From Gammaproteobacteria bacterium (GTDB taxonomy: Bacteria; Pseudomonadota; Gammaproteobacteria; Pseudomonadales; Azotimanducaceae), in contig QJXZ01000177.1 of NCBI GenBank assembly GCA_003248125.1, positions 1-56,501 on the forward strand: DNA of 56,501 nucleotides, in the 5' to 3' direction. Each line of letters starts with the position of its first letter. The stretch's first letter is position 1. Under the pieces are notes generated by a model. That model saw only the letters and a list, made by a program, of their open reading frames with translations, did not search any database and was not told the origin of the DNA. Shown here piece by piece: positions 34,986 to 43,953 of this stretch. Made by a program: the position numbers and the translations under genes.

Positions 34986-35744
34986 TCAATCGTTGCCGGC
35001 AACCGGCAACAGCGGCCGATAGGTATCGTACTCCCTTGGTGCCAAGATCATGGCCTCGAGTTCCGCAACGCTGTTGAAACCCGCCAGCGATTCGAGCTGG
35101 CGCTTGGTGACTGCCATCAGACCGAACTCGCCTCGCTCGTGCTTGTCGAGCGCATCGGCAGGACGAATCCACACGCTGTCGACGGTCTCCTTGGCATCGT
35201 GCCGCCCCTTCTGCCCCGGTGGTGCCACCGCGACGAAGAACCGCGTGTCGAAACGCCGCGGTCGTCCTTCCGGCGTGATCCAACGATTGAAGAAGTGCAC
35301 ACGATCGGTGGCAAGCGTCAATCGTTCGCGCGCGCAGATCTCGTCGAGGCCGATTTCGCCCGCGTGCAATGCGTGCCGATAGCGCTCCAGGCGGGCATGC
35401 GTCTCGGCATCGTCATGGTCGATCAATCGGCCGGCCTCATCGTAGGCGAGGAACACATCGGCCTCCTCGAAGCTCTCACGGATCCCGGCGATCCAAAAGC
35501 CCCGCCACTCGTCGCCGACGGCACGCAGCTGATCGGTCTGCGCCGCACTCGGCTCACGTCGGTAGCGGTCGTATCGATGCAGGTGATCGTCGGCGTCGAC
35601 ACGACCACCCGGGAACACGTACATGCCGCCGGCAAACGCCGCATCGTGCGTCCGTCGCAGCATCAAGATTTCGTAATCGCCATCGCAATCACGCACGAGG
35701 ATGACCGTGGCGGCGGGTCGAATCGGTTGCACCGGCAGATACAT
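34986..35744 (-). CDS. NUDIX hydrolase
   Basis: A 252-residue NUDIX protein. The box is split: GGMYVFPGGRVD is separated by a long insertion from RESFEEADV, which supplies the REx(2)EE metal-binding core (the usual G before V is D). This layout resembles the long NUDT7/NUDT19-type enzymes that act on CoA derivatives, rather than short MutT proteins, but the substrate is not certain. It starts 9 bp after the AGCS stop and precedes the TPR gene by 13 bp, so all are probably in one operon. Confidence 0.88.
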   Translation of the reverse strand: MYLPVQPIRPAATVILVRDCDGDYEILMLRRTHDAAFAGGMYVFPGGRVDADDHLHRYDRYRREPSAAQTDQLRAVGDEWRGFWIAGIRESFEEADVFLAYDEAGRLIDHDDAETHARLERYRHALHAGEIGLDEICARERLTLATDRVHFFNRWITPEGRPRRFDTRFFVAVAPPGQKGRHDAKETVDSVWIRPADALDKHERGEFGLMAVTKRQLESLAGFNSVAELEAMILAPREYDTYRPLLPVAGND

Positions 35745-35753
35745 TTCTAGAGT

Positions 35754-37196
35754 CTACTTCGTGACGACGAAGGCGCGAAAGCGTGTCAGCTCCTCGCGAA
35801 CCACAGGCGCGAGCAGGTACAAGCCAGCCAGGTTCGGCACCGCGATCAACAGCACCAGCGCATCGGCAAGGTCCACCACTGCGTGCAGTTCGATGCTGCT
35901 ACCGATCACCACGGACGCGACCACGGCGAGTTTGAACACGAGATCGGCGAGCTTGCTCTCGCCGACTACGAATGTGAACGCTTTGAGCCCGTAGTACGCC
36001 CACGCGACGATCGTCGAATAGGCGAACAGAAATGCGGCGACGGAAAGCGGCACCGGCGCCCAGTCGAACGCACTCGCAAAGGCGCGTGCAGTCAACTCGA
36101 TACCATCCACGGTGACGCCACCAGGCGTGTAGACCGTTGTGACGATTACGAGCGACGTCATCGTGCAGATGACAACGGTATCGAGGAATGGCTCCAGCAG
36201 CGCGACGTGGCCTTCGCTTGCGGGATACGGCGTGCGTGCCGCCGAATGGGCGATGGCCGCAGTTCCCAGACCCGCCTCGTTGGAGAATGCGGCGCGACGA
36301 AAGCCCATCACCAACGCGCCGATCGCACCGCCGGTGGCGCCGTCGTTGGTGAACGCACCCGTCCAGATTGCTTCGACGGCAGTCGGCACGTTGACGTAGT
36401 TGAGGACGAGCACCATGAGCGCGGTGCCGATGTACAGCACCGACATGAACGGCACGAGCCGCGACGTCACCTGCGCGATGCTCTGGATGCCGCCGATGAT
36501 GACCAACCCAACGGTAACCCCGAGTGCCACGCCAACGAGCCACGACGTGCCTTCGCTGCCCGAATTGCCGAATACGTCGAGCAGGATCGCGGTCGACTGG
36601 TTCGACTGCAGTAAGTTGCCGCCCAGTCCACCCAACACCAGCGCGATCGCATAGAACACGGCGAGACCCCGTCCGAGTCGCGGCCAACCGCGGTCACGCA
36701 GCCCACGCGACAGGTAGTACATCGGGCCGCCAGACACCGTGCCGTCGTCGTGCACCTCCCGGTAGCGCACACCGAGTGTGCACTCGGCGAACTTCGTGGC
36801 CATGCCCAGCAGGCCCGCGACGATCAACCAAAACGCGGCCCCAGGGCCGCCGATCGAGATCGCAATTGCGACCCCGGCAATGTTGCTGATGCCAACGGTG
36901 CCGGATACCGCGGTCGTGAGCGCCTGGAACTGGCTGATCTCGCCAGGGTCGTGCGGATCGGCATAACGGCCCCGTACGACACGCAGTGCCTCGCCGAAGC
37001 CGCGCAGGTTGATGCCGCGCAAGTAGATCGTAAAGAACGCGCCACCCATGACCAGCCAGACGACGATCAGCGGTATCTCGACGCCGAGCATGGGTGTTGA
37101 GAAGAAGACGATGCCGCCAATCGCATTGGCGAGTGGCTGCATTGCGGCGTCGACGAAGTCGGAAAGTCCGAGGTTCGATAGCGGCGAGTCGTTCAT
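35754..37196 (-). CDS. AGCS-family sodium:alanine/glycine symporter
   Basis: A 480-residue polytopic transporter with AGCS hallmarks: SGTVGISNIAGVAIAISIGGPGAAFWL, GGPMYYLS and SNEAGLGTAAIAH. It imports alanine or glycine with sodium. ATG 37196 (MNDSPLSNLG) gives a normal N-terminus; an earlier in-frame start adds a long unlikely leader that reaches into the divergent E1 alpha gene. It heads a minus-strand operon of symporter, NUDIX, TPR and di-haem peroxidase. It is distinct from the AGCS gene at 15273-16670. Confidence 0.92.
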   Translation of the reverse strand: MNDSPLSNLGLSDFVDAAMQPLANAIGGIVFFSTPMLGVEIPLIVVWLVMGGAFFTIYLRGINLRGFGEALRVVRGRYADPHDPGEISQFQALTTAVSGTVGISNIAGVAIAISIGGPGAAFWLIVAGLLGMATKFAECTLGVRYREVHDDGTVSGGPMYYLSRGLRDRGWPRLGRGLAVFYAIALVLGGLGGNLLQSNQSTAILLDVFGNSGSEGTSWLVGVALGVTVGLVIIGGIQSIAQVTSRLVPFMSVLYIGTALMVLVLNYVNVPTAVEAIWTGAFTNDGATGGAIGALVMGFRRAAFSNEAGLGTAAIAHSAARTPYPASEGHVALLEPFLDTVVICTMTSLVIVTTVYTPGGVTVDGIELTARAFASAFDWAPVPLSVAAFLFAYSTIVAWAYYGLKAFTFVVGESKLADLVFKLAVVASVVIGSSIELHAVVDLADALVLLIAVPNLAGLYLLAPVVREELTRFRAFVVTK

Positions 37197-37293
37197 CCGA
37201 GCGCAGCCTAACATCGGCGTCGCATTCTGGCGTCCGGCCCGCGTTCCCCATAAGATGGCGCGAATCCACAAAACAGTCACGGGGGACGGTTTC

Positions 37294-38274
37294 TTGGCCA
37301 AGCAACCGACGAACAAGACTTTGCTCGACATTCACCGCCGCATGGTGCGCATCCGTCACTTCGAAGAACGTGCGGGCAAGCTGATGGAAGACGGTAAGAT
37401 TCCGGGCGCCCTGCACTTGTATGTCGGCCAGGAGGCCGTCGCCGCAGGCGTCATGGTGCATCTCACTGCCGAAGATCAAATCACTTCGACACACCGTGGC
37501 CACGGTCATCTGATTGCCAAAGGCGGCGATTTCGATCGCATGTATGCCGAGCTGTTCGGCCGCTCTACCGGGTACTGCAAAGGCAAAGGTGGCAGCATGC
37601 ACATCAGCAACATGGACCTCGGAATGCTGGGTGCCAACGGCATCGTCGGTGGCGGACCGCCGATCGCCATGGGTGCCGCGTTTGCCAACAAGTTCAGGAA
37701 ATCTAAGCACGTCGCCGTCGCGTTCTTCGGCGATGGCGCTTCGAACGAAGGCTCTTTCCACGAGGCCGCAAACATGGCCTCGCTGTACAAACTGCCGGCC
37801 ATCTTCGTGTGCGAGAACAACGGCTACGGGGAGTACACGGCCCAGGCGAACCATCAAGCCGTGGTCGATGTCGCGGACCGAGCTGCGGGATATGGCATGC
37901 CCGGTGTGATCGTCGACGGAATGGACGCAGTAGCGGTCTATGAAGCGGCAGGTGAAGCGATCGCCCGCGCACGCAAGGGTCAAGGTCCCACCCTGCTCGA
38001 GTGCAAGACCTATCGCTTCTACGACCACGTCGGCGTGCGCGGTATGGGACTCAACTACCGCACCGACGACGAAGTCAAGAAGTGGATGAAGCGCGACCCG
38101 ATCAAGCTGTTCGAGGCACGGCTCGCCGAGCAGAAAGTGCTGAGCAAGAAGCAAGCCGAAGCGGTGCATGCCGAAGTGCTGGCCGAGATAGAAGCGGCAG
38201 TCGCGTTCGCGGAGCAGAGTCCCATGCCGGATGTAGCGTCGTTGCTGGACGACGTCTACAGCACGGCCGGTTGA
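37294..38274 (+). CDS. acoA: Acetoin/2-oxoacid dehydrogenase E1 component, alpha subunit
   Basis: A 326-residue thiamine-diphosphate enzyme subunit. The ThDP-Mg motif is GDGASNEGSFHEAANMASLYKLP...NN (GDG to ENN), with HRGHGHLIAKG and KGKGGSMHI upstream. Together with the beta subunit it decarboxylates a 2-oxo acid or cleaves acetoin, transferring the acyl group to lipoyl-E2. I chose TTG 37294: GGGGGA lies 7 nt upstream and the resulting length equals that of AcoA proteins. ATG 37255 (MARIHKTV) is an alternative lacking a Shine-Dalgarno. The AcoX-like gene two places downstream favours acetoin over pyruvate. Confidence 0.85.
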   Translation: MAKQPTNKTLLDIHRRMVRIRHFEERAGKLMEDGKIPGALHLYVGQEAVAAGVMVHLTAEDQITSTHRGHGHLIAKGGDFDRMYAELFGRSTGYCKGKGGSMHISNMDLGMLGANGIVGGGPPIAMGAAFANKFRKSKHVAVAFFGDGASNEGSFHEAANMASLYKLPAIFVCENNGYGEYTAQANHQAVVDVADRAAGYGMPGVIVDGMDAVAVYEAAGEAIARARKGQGPTLLECKTYRFYDHVGVRGMGLNYRTDDEVKKWMKRDPIKLFEARLAEQKVLSKKQAEAVHAEVLAEIEAAVAFAEQSPMPDVASLLDDVYSTAG

Positions 38275-38286
38275 AGGAGGTCGACC

Positions 38287-39291
38287 ATGAGCGCAGTAGC
38301 GAGCGAAACGAAGACTCGACAGCTTCCATACGTCGTCGCCATCACCGAAGGTGTGCGCGAGGTGTTGAAGGAGCAAGCCAATGCATTCGTCGCTGGCGAG
38401 GACGTCGCCGGCGCGGGTAGCGTGTACGGCTACTACCGCGGCTTGCTCGACGAGTTCGGGGCCGACCGCATCTACGACACACCCATTTCGGAAAAGGGCA
38501 TCATCGGTCTCGGCGTCGGCGCCGCAGCCGCCGGCTTGCGCCCGGTGCTCGACATCATGTTCATGGACTTCATCGGTGAGTGCATGGACGAGATCGCCAA
38601 TCAGATGGCAAAGATGCGTTTCATGTTCGGCGGCAGCGCGACCTTGCCGATCACCGTGCTGACAATGGCTGGCGCCGGCGCGAACCTGGCAGCGCAACAC
38701 AGCCAAAGCTTGGAAGCGTGGCTCGCCCACCTGCCCGGACTGAAGGTGGTGATGCCTGCCACCCCTTACGATGCGAAGGGCCTGATCATTGCCGCGGCGC
38801 GAGACGACAACCCCGTGTTCGTGGTGCTGAACAAGATGTCACTGGCGATGATGGGTGACGTGCCCGAAGGTCCTTACGAGGTACCCATCGGCAAGGCCAA
38901 CGTCGTGCGTACCGGCAAGAACTACACCATCGTCACGCTCGGTCGAATGCTCGGCCAGGCGCTCGACGCGGCCAAGCAGCTCGCCGAGCTCGGCATCGAT
39001 GCCGAGGTCATCGACGCCCGTAGCGTGCAGCCGTTCGACACAGAAGCAGTCATCAAATCGGTCGAGAAGACGCATCGCGCAATGGTCGTACACGAAGCCG
39101 TTCGATTCGGCGGATTCGGCGCCGAGATCGCTGCGCAGATTCAGGAACATGCATTCGACTATCTGGATGCCCCGGTGGCAAGAGTCGGGGCACCTTTCTC
39201 ACCTGTGCCGTTCTCACCGGCGCTCGAGAAGGTATATGTACCGAATGCCGAGCGCATCGTTGTAGTCGCGCGCGAGCAGCTGGGGATCTAA
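38287..39291 (+). CDS. acoB: Acetoin/2-oxoacid dehydrogenase E1 component, beta subunit
   Basis: A 334-residue transketolase-type beta subunit. It has EDVAGAGSVYGYYRGL near the N-terminus, SEKGIIGLGVGAAAAGL and the AQHSQSLEAWLAHLPGLKVVMPA segment typical of E1 beta, then the C-terminal transketolase domain (VIDARSVQPFDTEAVI). It pairs with the alpha subunit to complete the ThDP site. AAGGAGG lies 8 nt before ATG 38287. The gap to the alpha gene is 12 bp. Confidence 0.93.
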   Translation: MSAVASETKTRQLPYVVAITEGVREVLKEQANAFVAGEDVAGAGSVYGYYRGLLDEFGADRIYDTPISEKGIIGLGVGAAAAGLRPVLDIMFMDFIGECMDEIANQMAKMRFMFGGSATLPITVLTMAGAGANLAAQHSQSLEAWLAHLPGLKVVMPATPYDAKGLIIAAARDDNPVFVVLNKMSLAMMGDVPEGPYEVPIGKANVVRTGKNYTIVTLGRMLGQALDAAKQLAELGIDAEVIDARSVQPFDTEAVIKSVEKTHRAMVVHEAVRFGGFGAEIAAQIQEHAFDYLDAPVARVGAPFSPVPFSPALEKVYVPNAERIVVVAREQLGI

Positions 39292-39301
39292 CGGAACCGT
39301 C

Positions 39302-40294
39302 GTGGTGCAGGCCATCGGCATTGTCGCCAACCCGGCATCGGGCAAAGACGTACGTCGCTTGGTGGCACGGGCGTCCGTGTTCGACAATCAAGAGAAGTGT
39401 GCAATCGTCAGACGCGTCATCGTCGGCGCATCGGGCGCCGGTGCCACCCGCTTCGTATACGCGCCCGATACTCACCATATCGTCGCCAATGCTTTCGCGG
39501 AGTTCGATACCACCGCGGAAGAAGTCGATGCACCACGCACCGGCAGCGCGCTCGACACTACCGAAGCGGCCATCGCATTGCGGCGAACCGGCTGTGCCGT
39601 GGTGATCACCCTCGGTGGCGACGGCACCAATCGCGCATTTGTGAAGGGCTGGGGCGACGCACCACTGTTGCCGATCTCGACCGGCACCAACAACGTCTTT
39701 CCCCGCTTGGTCGAGGCAACCGTCGCCGGCGCCGCGGCGGGGGTGATTGCGCTCGGTACGGTCGGTCTCGGCGAATGTGCTACGCGCGCCAAGATCATTC
39801 GCGTCGCTATCGATGGCGAAGCAGACGACTTGGCACTGATCGACGCCGTGCTGACGCGCGAACGCTTCGTCGGTGCGAAGGCACTGTTGGAAGCAGATGC
39901 GCTGGTCCTCGCTCTACTCACGCGCGCTGATCCGGCGGCTGTGGGCATGACGTCGATCGGCGGTCTGATCAAACCAACTGCTGCATCCTCGCGCGAGGGA
40001 TTGCTGGTCGAGCTGGGTACTGGCGGACGCGCGTTGCGCGCACCCATTGCACCCGGGCTGTACCGCACCGTTGCGGTGACCGGTGCCCGGCGTATCGCGC
40101 CCGGGCAACCCGTCGAAGTACGTGGTCCTGGCGTGCTTGCGTTCGACGGTGAGCGCGAACGGGTGTTGAAGAACGGCCAACGCGCGTGGCTCACCTTGGC
40201 TACCGACGGTCCCTGGGTGGTGGACGTGCCGACAACCATGCAGCTCGCCGCATGTCGCGGCGCGTTTCTCGAGGGAGCGACGGATGCCGACTGA
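39302..40294 (+). CDS. acoX: AcoX-like ATP-NAD kinase-fold protein
   Basis: A 330-residue protein of the NAD kinase/AcoX family. The kinase fold is visible in TLGGDGTNRAFVKGW (the GGDGT nucleotide-binding motif) and ISTGTNNVFPR. AcoX accompanies acetoin dehydrogenase operons in several bacteria, but its reaction is not known. It starts at GTG 39302, 10 bp after the E1 beta stop, and overlaps E2 by 11 bp. In the known aco operons acoX usually precedes the E1 genes; here it lies between E1 beta and E2. Confidence 0.82.
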   Translation: MVQAIGIVANPASGKDVRRLVARASVFDNQEKCAIVRRVIVGASGAGATRFVYAPDTHHIVANAFAEFDTTAEEVDAPRTGSALDTTEAAIALRRTGCAVVITLGGDGTNRAFVKGWGDAPLLPISTGTNNVFPRLVEATVAGAAAGVIALGTVGLGECATRAKIIRVAIDGEADDLALIDAVLTRERFVGAKALLEADALVLALLTRADPAAVGMTSIGGLIKPTAASSREGLLVELGTGGRALRAPIAPGLYRTVAVTGARRIAPGQPVEVRGPGVLAFDGERERVLKNGQRAWLTLATDGPWVVDVPTTMQLAACRGAFLEGATDAD

Positions 40295-41627
40295 GATCTA
40301 TCTCGTCAAGGTAGGAATGACCATGACCGAGGGCATGGTCGAAGAGTGGTACGTCGCGGACGGCGGCTCCGTTGCCAAAGGCGATTTGCTGTATCGACTC
40401 GAAACCGAAAAGGTGAATCTCGATGTAGATGCCGAGACGAGCGGCGTGGTTCGCCACAAGGTGCCGACCGGCGTCATGCTGAAACCGGGTGACGTCGTGG
40501 GCTACATCTATGCGCCAGGCGAAGCCATTCCAGAGGATGTCGGTAGCGCCGCGAGCACGCCCGTTGCCAGCGGTGCGAGTACGCCCTTGGCAGCCATTGA
40601 CCCGCGTCCTCCGGCAGCGCCGATCAATCGTACCGGCGACAGAGCATTGTCTTCGCCCGCCGCCCGCCGACGCGCGCGCGAACTCGGTGTCGACTACACA
40701 ACGCTCACCGGCACCGGACCTGGCGGCCGAATCGTCGAGGCCGATGTCGAGCGGGCGGGGTCGACCAGTGCACCGATCGGCGCCGCGCCGGTCAAGGCGT
40801 CACCGCTCGCCAAGCGAATCGCGGCCGAGCGCGGCATAGACATCACGCAAGTGAAGGGCACCGGTCCCGGTGGCCGCATCACGCGCGACGACGTCGAGCA
40901 CGTGCCGATCGCAGTCACCCGACCTGCCGCCGCGGCACGGTCGGCATCGACCATACCGCTCAAAGGGATGCGCAAGACGATCGCGACGCGCATGCACGAA
41001 AGCCTGCAGAGCAGTGCGCAACTCACGATGGACATGGACGTCGTGATGGAAGACGCCGTCAAGCTCCGCGAGCAGTTGATCACCGAGTGGGAAGGAGAAG
41101 GCATCCGCCCCACCTACACCGACATCGTGATTCGAGCGGTGGCCAAAGCGCTGCGGTCGCACGCACTCATGAACTCGAGCTTCGGTGCAAACGAGATCAC
41201 ACTGCACGGCGACATTCATGTCGGCTTGGCCGTTGCCGTCGAGGAAGGTTTGGTCGTACCCGTCATCAGAAACGCCGATCGCGCGAGCTTGAAGGAGATC
41301 GCCGTTGCCGCCGCATCGTTCGCGCGGGCGGCCCGCGACGGCACGCTCGGGCTCGACGACATGAGCGGCGGAACGTTCACGGTTTCGGCACTCGGCATGT
41401 TCGGCGTCGATTCGTTCACGCCAATTCTCAATTCGCCGCAAGCGGGTATTCTGGGTGTCAATCGAATCCGCGACGACGTCGCCTGGCAAGGTGAACGTCC
41501 TGTGAAGCAAAAGCGCATGCGGCTGTCTTTGACCTGGGATCATCGCGTACTCGACGGTGCGCCCGCGGCGCAATTCTTGGGCACTGTGCGCGACTTGCTC
41601 GAAGCGCCCTATCGACTGCTGGTGTAG
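40284..41627 (+). CDS. acoC: Dihydrolipoamide acyltransferase (E2) with one lipoyl domain
   Basis: A 447-residue E2. A lipoyl domain (about 1-80) carries the lipoylated K43 in LETEKVNLD. Two peripheral-subunit-binding domains follow (about 118-155, SSPAARRRARELGVDY...GTGPGGRI, and 171-208, ASPLAKRIAAERGID...GTGPGGRI), then the catalytic domain ending in DHRVLDGA with H420 and D424. It transfers the acyl group from E1 to CoA. Most E2 chains have one binding domain; two in tandem is less usual. It overlaps the AcoX-like gene by 11 bp. Confidence 0.94.
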   Translation: MPTEIYLVKVGMTMTEGMVEEWYVADGGSVAKGDLLYRLETEKVNLDVDAETSGVVRHKVPTGVMLKPGDVVGYIYAPGEAIPEDVGSAASTPVASGASTPLAAIDPRPPAAPINRTGDRALSSPAARRRARELGVDYTTLTGTGPGGRIVEADVERAGSTSAPIGAAPVKASPLAKRIAAERGIDITQVKGTGPGGRITRDDVEHVPIAVTRPAAAARSASTIPLKGMRKTIATRMHESLQSSAQLTMDMDVVMEDAVKLREQLITEWEGEGIRPTYTDIVIRAVAKALRSHALMNSSFGANEITLHGDIHVGLAVAVEEGLVVPVIRNADRASLKEIAVAAASFARAARDGTLGLDDMSGGTFTVSALGMFGVDSFTPILNSPQAGILGVNRIRDDVAWQGERPVKQKRMRLSLTWDHRVLDGAPAAQFLGTVRDLLEAPYRLLV

Positions 41628-41636
41628 GTACGGCCA

Positions 41637-43019
41637 ATGTCGCACAGCGCTCATGACGTGGTGATCGTCGGTGGCGGGCCCGGTGGCTACGTGGCTGCAA
41701 TTCGGGCTGCACAGCTCGGTTTGTCGGTCGCACTCGTCGAGCGCGATGCACTCGGCGGCGTTTGTCTCAACTGGGGTTGTATTCCGACCAAGGCGCTGTT
41801 GCACGCGGCCGATGTGTTGCGAGACATCCGCCATGCCGCCGAGTTGGGCGTCATCATCGACGAACCACGGATCGATCTCGATCGCCTGGTGGGTCGTTCG
41901 CGTGCCGTGGCCGAGCAGTTGTCACAGGGTGTCGGTCATCTGATGCGCAAGCACCGCATACCGGTACATCGCGGCCACGCGCGGCTGGAAGGCCCGGATC
42001 GCGTTCGTGTTGTGCTCGCCAACGGCGACGAGGTCCTCGATGCGGAAGCGATCGTGCTCGCTACCGGCGCGCATCCGAAGTCGTTGCCGGGCATCGTCGC
42101 GGACGGCGAGTTCGTTTGGACCGCACAGCAAGCCATGACACCAAAGTCGTTGCCAGCACATCTGCTCGTGATCGGCGCCGGTGCGATCGGCATCGAATTC
42201 GCAAGCTTCTACGCCGACTGTGGCAGTGCCGTTACCGTGGTCGAAGTGCTGCCACGGATTCTGCCGACCGAGGACGAGGACGTCTCGGCGTTTGCGCGAT
42301 CTCAACTCGAAGCACGCGGCATCACGGTTCATACCGACGCCAAGGTGACCGCGCTCGAACCCGGGCGAGCGCGAGTCGAGACGCCGGCCGGCGAGCTCGA
42401 CCTCGTCGTCGATCGCGTGGTGCTCGCGGTCGGAGTGGCCGGCAACATCGACGACATCGGCTTAGAAGGGACCGAGGTGAAGATCCACGGTGGCTTCGTC
42501 GCATGCAACGCGTTCGGACAGACGAACGAGCCATCGATCTACGCCATTGGCGATGTGGCGGGTCCCCCGTGTCTCGCGCACAAGGCGAGTCACGAAGGCA
42601 TGATCGCAATGGAGCACGTGGCCGGCAATCTGGTACATCCCCTCGCCAGGTCGCGCATACCTGCTTGCACCTACGCGCATCCACAGGTGGCTAGCGTCGG
42701 TCTCACCGAGCGCGCCGCGATCGAGGCCGGCAGGCAGGTGCGCATCGGCCGGTTTCCGTTGATTGGCAACGGCAAGGCGGTGGCACTCGGCGATACCGCC
42801 GGTCTGATCAAGACCGTTTTCGACCGGGGTACGGGTGAACTGCTCGGCGCACACCTCGTCGGTCCGGGTGTCACCGAGCTCGTGCAGGGCTATGCAATCG
42901 CCATGGGTTGCGAGGCCACCGAGGCAGAGCTGATGCACACCGTGTTTCCACATCCGACGCTGTCGGAGGCAATGCAGGAAGCGGTGTTGTCTGCGTACGA
43001 TCGGGCACTGCACGTCTGA
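41637..43019 (+). CDS. lpd: Dihydrolipoyl dehydrogenase (E3)
   Basis: A 460-residue flavoprotein of the class I disulphide oxidoreductases. It has GGGPGGYVAA for FAD, the redox-active pair C43/C48 in GVCLNWGCIPTK, GAGAIGIEFASFY for NAD and the C-terminal HPTLSE motif with the catalytic His near HTVFPHP. It reoxidises the lipoyl group of E2 with NAD+. It begins 9 bp after E2 and completes the operon. It is a dedicated E3 for this complex and may also serve the glycine cleavage system or other 2-oxoacid dehydrogenases. Confidence 0.95.
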   Translation: MSHSAHDVVIVGGGPGGYVAAIRAAQLGLSVALVERDALGGVCLNWGCIPTKALLHAADVLRDIRHAAELGVIIDEPRIDLDRLVGRSRAVAEQLSQGVGHLMRKHRIPVHRGHARLEGPDRVRVVLANGDEVLDAEAIVLATGAHPKSLPGIVADGEFVWTAQQAMTPKSLPAHLLVIGAGAIGIEFASFYADCGSAVTVVEVLPRILPTEDEDVSAFARSQLEARGITVHTDAKVTALEPGRARVETPAGELDLVVDRVVLAVGVAGNIDDIGLEGTEVKIHGGFVACNAFGQTNEPSIYAIGDVAGPPCLAHKASHEGMIAMEHVAGNLVHPLARSRIPACTYAHPQVASVGLTERAAIEAGRQVRIGRFPLIGNGKAVALGDTAGLIKTVFDRGTGELLGAHLVGPGVTELVQGYAIAMGCEATEAELMHTVFPHPTLSEAMQEAVLSAYDRALHV

Positions 43020-43024
43020 TCGCC

Positions 43025-43036
43025 CGACCGCGGTCG
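43025..43036. terminator. Palindrome between convergent lpd and SDR genes
   Basis: CGACCGCGGTCG is a perfect 12-bp palindrome in the 29-bp gap between the convergent lpd and SDR genes. It could act as a bidirectional stop or simply reflect G+C-rich sequence, because there is no T tract on either side. Confidence is low. Confidence 0.25.
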
Positions 43037-43048
43037 TCACGCAGCGAT

Positions 43049-43888
43049 TCAGTCGAAGCGCAAGCCACCGTCGACGTTCAGCGTTTGGCCGGTTATGTAG
43101 GATGCATCGGGGCTCGCGAGAAATGCGACTGCCGCCGCTTGCTCCTCCGCCTCGCCTTGACGCCCCATCGGAATCTGCGCCTTGATGCGGCTGCGTACGC
43201 TGTCCGTCTGCGTGTTGAACACCCGGGCGGTTCGACCGATGGTGCCGTCCATCATGTCGGTGTCGGTCGACCCCGGACAGATACAGTTGACGCGAATGCC
43301 ATGTGGCGCAAGCTCGAGCGCAAGTTGCTGGGTGAGTCCGATGACGGCAAATTTGGTTGCGCAGTAGGCGCCATAGGCGAGCATGCCGACACGGCCGGCC
43401 GTCGACGAGATGTTGATGATCGCGCCACCGTAACCAAGCTCGCGCATCGGCCGCCCACAAGCCCGCGTCACTCGATAGACACCCGTCAAATTGACGTCGA
43501 CCGTCCGTACCCAAACGTCGTCTTCCATATCGAGAATGGGGGCAGCACCGGCGTCGCTCGGCAATGCGGCATTGTTCACCAGAATATCGAGCCGACCGAA
43601 CGCATCGAGTGTCGCCTTCGCCAAACGATCCGCATCCGCCTGTACAGCAACGTCGCCGTGCACCGCTACCGCACGTTGCCCCACGGCTTCGATCTCCGCC
43701 ACCACGCTGTCGATGCCGCGCCAACCGGCCGTGCGCTCACTCGCCGGAAAACTCGCCAGTGCTGCCGGGCGGCCAGCCACCACTACGTTGGCGCCCTCTT
43801 CCGCCAACCGCAGCGCGATGGCGCGGCCAATGCCGCGCATGCGTGCCGCACCGGTCACCACCGCCACCTTGCCCGCTAGTCTGCTCAC
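43049..43888 (-). CDS. SDR-family NAD(P)-dependent oxidoreductase
   Basis: A 279-residue short-chain dehydrogenase. It has VVTGAARMRGIGRAIAL (cofactor glycine motif), DILVNNAALP, the catalytic Ser in INISSTAG and YGAYCATKFAV for Tyr and Lys. The C-terminal TGQTLNVDGGLR is typical. The start is GTG 43888, with GAGGC 5 nt upstream; a TTG at 43903 is also possible. It is convergent with lpd and divergent from the GTP cyclohydrolase gene. Butanediol/acetoin-type SDRs often accompany aco operons, but this is not proven here. Confidence 0.88.
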   Translation of the reverse strand: MSRLAGKVAVVTGAARMRGIGRAIALRLAEEGANVVVAGRPAALASFPASERTAGWRGIDSVVAEIEAVGQRAVAVHGDVAVQADADRLAKATLDAFGRLDILVNNAALPSDAGAAPILDMEDDVWVRTVDVNLTGVYRVTRACGRPMRELGYGGAIINISSTAGRVGMLAYGAYCATKFAVIGLTQQLALELAPHGIRVNCICPGSTDTDMMDGTIGRTARVFNTQTDSVRSRIKAQIPMGRQGEAEEQAAAVAFLASPDASYITGQTLNVDGGLRFD

Positions 43889-43953
43889 GTGCAGCCTCGC
43901 CAATCGAACGCCGTCGCGCTACGGTACACGATCCAACGCACTAGCCTGAAGCG

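Noticed and set aside
36694-38730. Long minus-strand frame antisense to the AGCS and E1 genes
   Set aside because: It has no recognisable domain and lies opposite clear coding sequence on both strands; long antisense frames are expected in G+C-rich DNA.
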